Source: an uncultured Candidatus Melainabacteria bacterium (GTDB lineage: Bacteria > Cyanobacteriota > Vampirovibrionia > Gastranaerophilales > Gastranaerophilaceae). Taken from it: a stretch of 26,923 nucleotides of DNA. Under the pieces are notes generated by a model, which was not told the origin of the DNA, ran no database searches, and saw nothing but the letters and a program-made list of their open reading frames with translations. Below, piece by piece: positions 25,602 through 26,923 of the stretch. The DNA lies in assembly GCA_934777245.1 (NCBI GenBank), contig CAKVND010000031.1, positions 1-26,923 on the forward strand. The letters run 5' to 3'. The position numbers and the translations under genes are program-made. Position 1 is the first letter of the stretch. Every line of letters starts with the position of its first letter.

Positions 25602-25607
25602 TATAAT
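25602..25607 (+). promoter_or_regulatory. -10 element of uppP promoter
   Basis: A perfect TATAAT lies 34 bases before the uppP ATG, with the GGGGGAG ribosome-binding site at 25631-25637 between them. No good -35 is seen at 16-18 bases. Confidence 0.45.
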
Positions 25608-25641
25608 TAATAAGTAATAATTTAATTTTTGGGGGAGAATA

Positions 25642-26481
25642 ATGGATTTAATACAATCAATTTTAATGGGCATAGTGCAAGGCTTGAGCGAATTTTTGCC
25701 AATTTCAAGTTCTGCACACTTAGTTTTTACTTCAAACTTTTATAAAGTTTTTAAAGGCATTGAAATTGTGCAAGAATCAAACCAAGAAGTCTTTCTTGAC
25801 ATAATGTTACACTTAGGTACATTAATTGCGGTATTAATCTTCTTTAGAAAAGAAATTTGGCAAATTCTAAAAGCGCTTTATTGCGGCTTAAAAAATAAAG
25901 ATTATTCTTCACATGATTTTAAAATTGGTGCTTATATATTTTTAGGTACAATTATTACTGTATTAATCGCATTCCCAATGAATGAAGTTGCGGAGTTTTT
26001 GGTGTTCAAACCTTCGATTGTAGGCGGATTGTTGATTGGTACAGGTGTTTTGCTTTTATTCAGCGAATGGTGGGCAAAAAAACACCCTGATAAAAAAGAA
26101 ATTTCTCTTAAAAGTTCAATTTTTATTGCAATAGCACAAGGTCTTGCAGCACTTCCGGGATTTTCTCGTTCCGGTTTAACAATTGCAACAGGTCTTTTAA
26201 GCGGTTCAGATAGAACTACTGCCGCAAAATATTCATTCTTGCTTAGTATTCCTATAATATTAGGTGCTTCTATGGTTTATCCGCTTGTTAAATTAGATTT
26301 TGCAGAAGTTGTTACATATAATTGGACTGCAATTATTATTGGCACAATTGTTTCAGGGATTGTCGGCTATCTTTGTATCAAATACTTCTTGCAATTTGTA
26401 TCAAAATTCTCATTGGGAGTTTTTGGTTACTATTGTTTGATTATGGGCGTTATAACTGCGGTATTTTTTGCGTTGAATTAA
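25642..26481 (+). CDS. uppP: Undecaprenyl-diphosphatase UppP (BacA)
   Basis: This inner-membrane enzyme removes one phosphate from undecaprenyl pyrophosphate to recycle the lipid carrier for peptidoglycan and other envelope polymers; overexpression gives bacitracin tolerance. At 279 aa it has family length and about eight hydrophobic segments. Both catalytic motifs are present: the Glu-rich/SSS motif GLSEFLPISSSAH (14-26, Glu17 and His26) and LPGFSRSG (171-178, Arg176). A strong GGGGGAG site precedes the ATG. It works in the same lipid cycle as MurJ, though the two genes are far apart here. Repeat DNA begins directly after its stop. Confidence 0.96.
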   Translation: MDLIQSILMGIVQGLSEFLPISSSAHLVFTSNFYKVFKGIEIVQESNQEVFLDIMLHLGTLIAVLIFFRKEIWQILKALYCGLKNKDYSSHDFKIGAYIFLGTIITVLIAFPMNEVAEFLVFKPSIVGGLLIGTGVLLLFSEWWAKKHPDKKEISLKSSIFIAIAQGLAALPGFSRSGLTIATGLLSGSDRTTAAKYSFLLSIPIILGASMVYPLVKLDFAEVVTYNWTAIIIGTIVSGIVGYLCIKYFLQFVSKFSLGVFGYYCLIMGVITAVFFALN

Positions 26482-26498
26482 ATTAGTGAAGCAGAAAA

Positions 26499-26516
26499 CT
26501 CCCCAGATGGAGGGGA
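26499..26516 (+). terminator. Possible terminator hairpin after uppP
   Basis: TCCCC (26500-26504) pairs with GGGGA (26512-26516) around a 7-base loop, followed by only TTTA. It is close to the uppP stop, but the short T-run and its link to the adjoining repeat make the role uncertain. Confidence 0.3.
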
Positions 26517-26598
26517 TTTAACTTGCGACATCCAATCTAACGCGTCTCACTCCCCTCTCCTTCTTCAATTCTACATGGAGAGGGTGCCGAAGGCGGGA
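26509..26598. repeat. 90-bp direct repeat, copy 1
   Basis: This segment recurs exactly 325 bp downstream at 26834-26923. The last 77 bases (26522-26598 and 26847-26923) read identically, and the first 13 differ at two positions. Inside, CCCTCTCC (26553-26560) pairs with GGAGAGGG (26577-26584) around a 16-base loop. It is richer in GC than the surrounding genes, as expected of a dispersed intergenic repeat. No coding function is visible. Confidence 0.85.
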
Positions 26599-26616
26599 GA
26601 GGGTATTATATTCATT

Positions 26617-26786
26617 TAATTAATAAGCTGGATTCTTCATTTTACAATACACTTCCGAGCTTGTAGGTATCACTACTAACAAAGAAGTGAAGTGTAAAAT
26701 TGCCTTCGCAATGACATGGCGTGAGACTATTAGTTGGGCGTCATTGTGAGGTTCGTTAGAACCGAAACAATCCAGCTTTTTAATAA
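26617..26786. mobile_element. MITE/REP-like inverted-repeat element, non-coding
   Basis: AAGCTGGATT (26625-26634) is mirrored by AATCCAGCTT (26769-26778), with further A/T matches outward. Nested inside are a 17-bp arm pair (26639-26655 with 26684-26700, about 15 of 17 pairing) and CGCAATGAC (26707-26715) with GTCATTGTG (26740-26748). The CGTCATTGTGAGG ... AACAATCCAG text resembles an intergenic repeat widespread in bacteria, CGTCATTGCGAG...GCAATCCAG (from memory). It encodes no transposase, so any movement would depend on enzymes supplied elsewhere. Confidence 0.6.
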
Positions 26787-26833
26787 CTATTTTTATTCTA
26801 TGAAAAATTATCTCGAACAGTAGCACCTCCAGG

Positions 26834-26923
26834 GGAGGGGACTTAGCTTGCGACATCCAATCTAACGCGTCTCACTCCCCTCTCCTTCTTCAATTCTACA
26901 TGGAGAGGGTGCCGAAGGCGGGA
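26834..26923. repeat. 90-bp direct repeat, copy 2 (reaches window end)
   Basis: Second copy of the repeat at 26509-26598, in the same orientation; it may continue beyond the window. With copy 1 it brackets the inverted-repeat element, so the 26509-26923 stretch is a composite of two repeat families with no gene in it. Confidence 0.85.

Noticed and set aside
26620..26856. 78-codon open frame on the minus strand
   Set aside because: It runs through the inverted-repeat element and into the second direct repeat, with no recognisable family; it is a chance frame in repeat DNA.

Overview
This window is AT-rich bacterial chromosome. It most likely comes from a gut member of the Vampirovibrionia/Melainabacteria (Candidatus Gastranaerophilales), the non-photosynthetic sister group of Cyanobacteria. 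The placement is inferred from low GC, a didermic cell-envelope gene set (SpoIID-type protein, MurJ, LolA-like protein, UppP), a flagellar gene, and several proteins with a short Asn/Ile/Phe-rich N-terminal tag of a type I associate with that group. No rRNA, tRNA or CRISPR array was seen.

Left part (1-8344): a small hypothetical gene on the minus strand and a 42-codon plus-strand gene with its own terminator come first. Then follow cysS - spoIID-like - murJ, overlapping and probably one transcript. After them stand a 5'-nucleotidase-like metallophosphoesterase and two hypothetical genes (158 and 245 aa), each with its own promoter region.

Centre (8382-20480, minus strand): one 12.1-kb open reading frame encodes a 4032-aa protein. 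It starts and ends as an ordinary flagellar cap protein, FliD/HAP2. Between the two ends are about 27 diverged repeats resembling the flagellin hook IN motif, and two adhesin-type GLUG beta-helix modules, each nested inside a repeat at the same point of the repeat fold. This is the outstanding object of the window: a giant, decorated flagellar tip protein, plausibly an adhesin built on the cap. No other flagellar gene lies nearby.

Right part (20481-26481): a GT2 polyprenyl-phosphate glycosyltransferase is followed by a LolA-like secreted protein. Then come a DUF2130 coiled-coil protein with a nuclease-like motif (minus), ispF (plus), folP in its long form and a stand-alone LuxR-type HTH protein (both minus), and uppP (plus). 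Much of this serves the envelope or isoprenoid chemistry: IspF makes an isoprenoid precursor, the GT2 enzyme probably loads a polyprenyl carrier, MurJ flips lipid II and UppP recycles the carrier.

Right edge (26482-26923): non-coding repeat DNA. A MITE/REP-like inverted-repeat element is flanked by two direct copies of a 90-bp repeat, the second cut by the window end.
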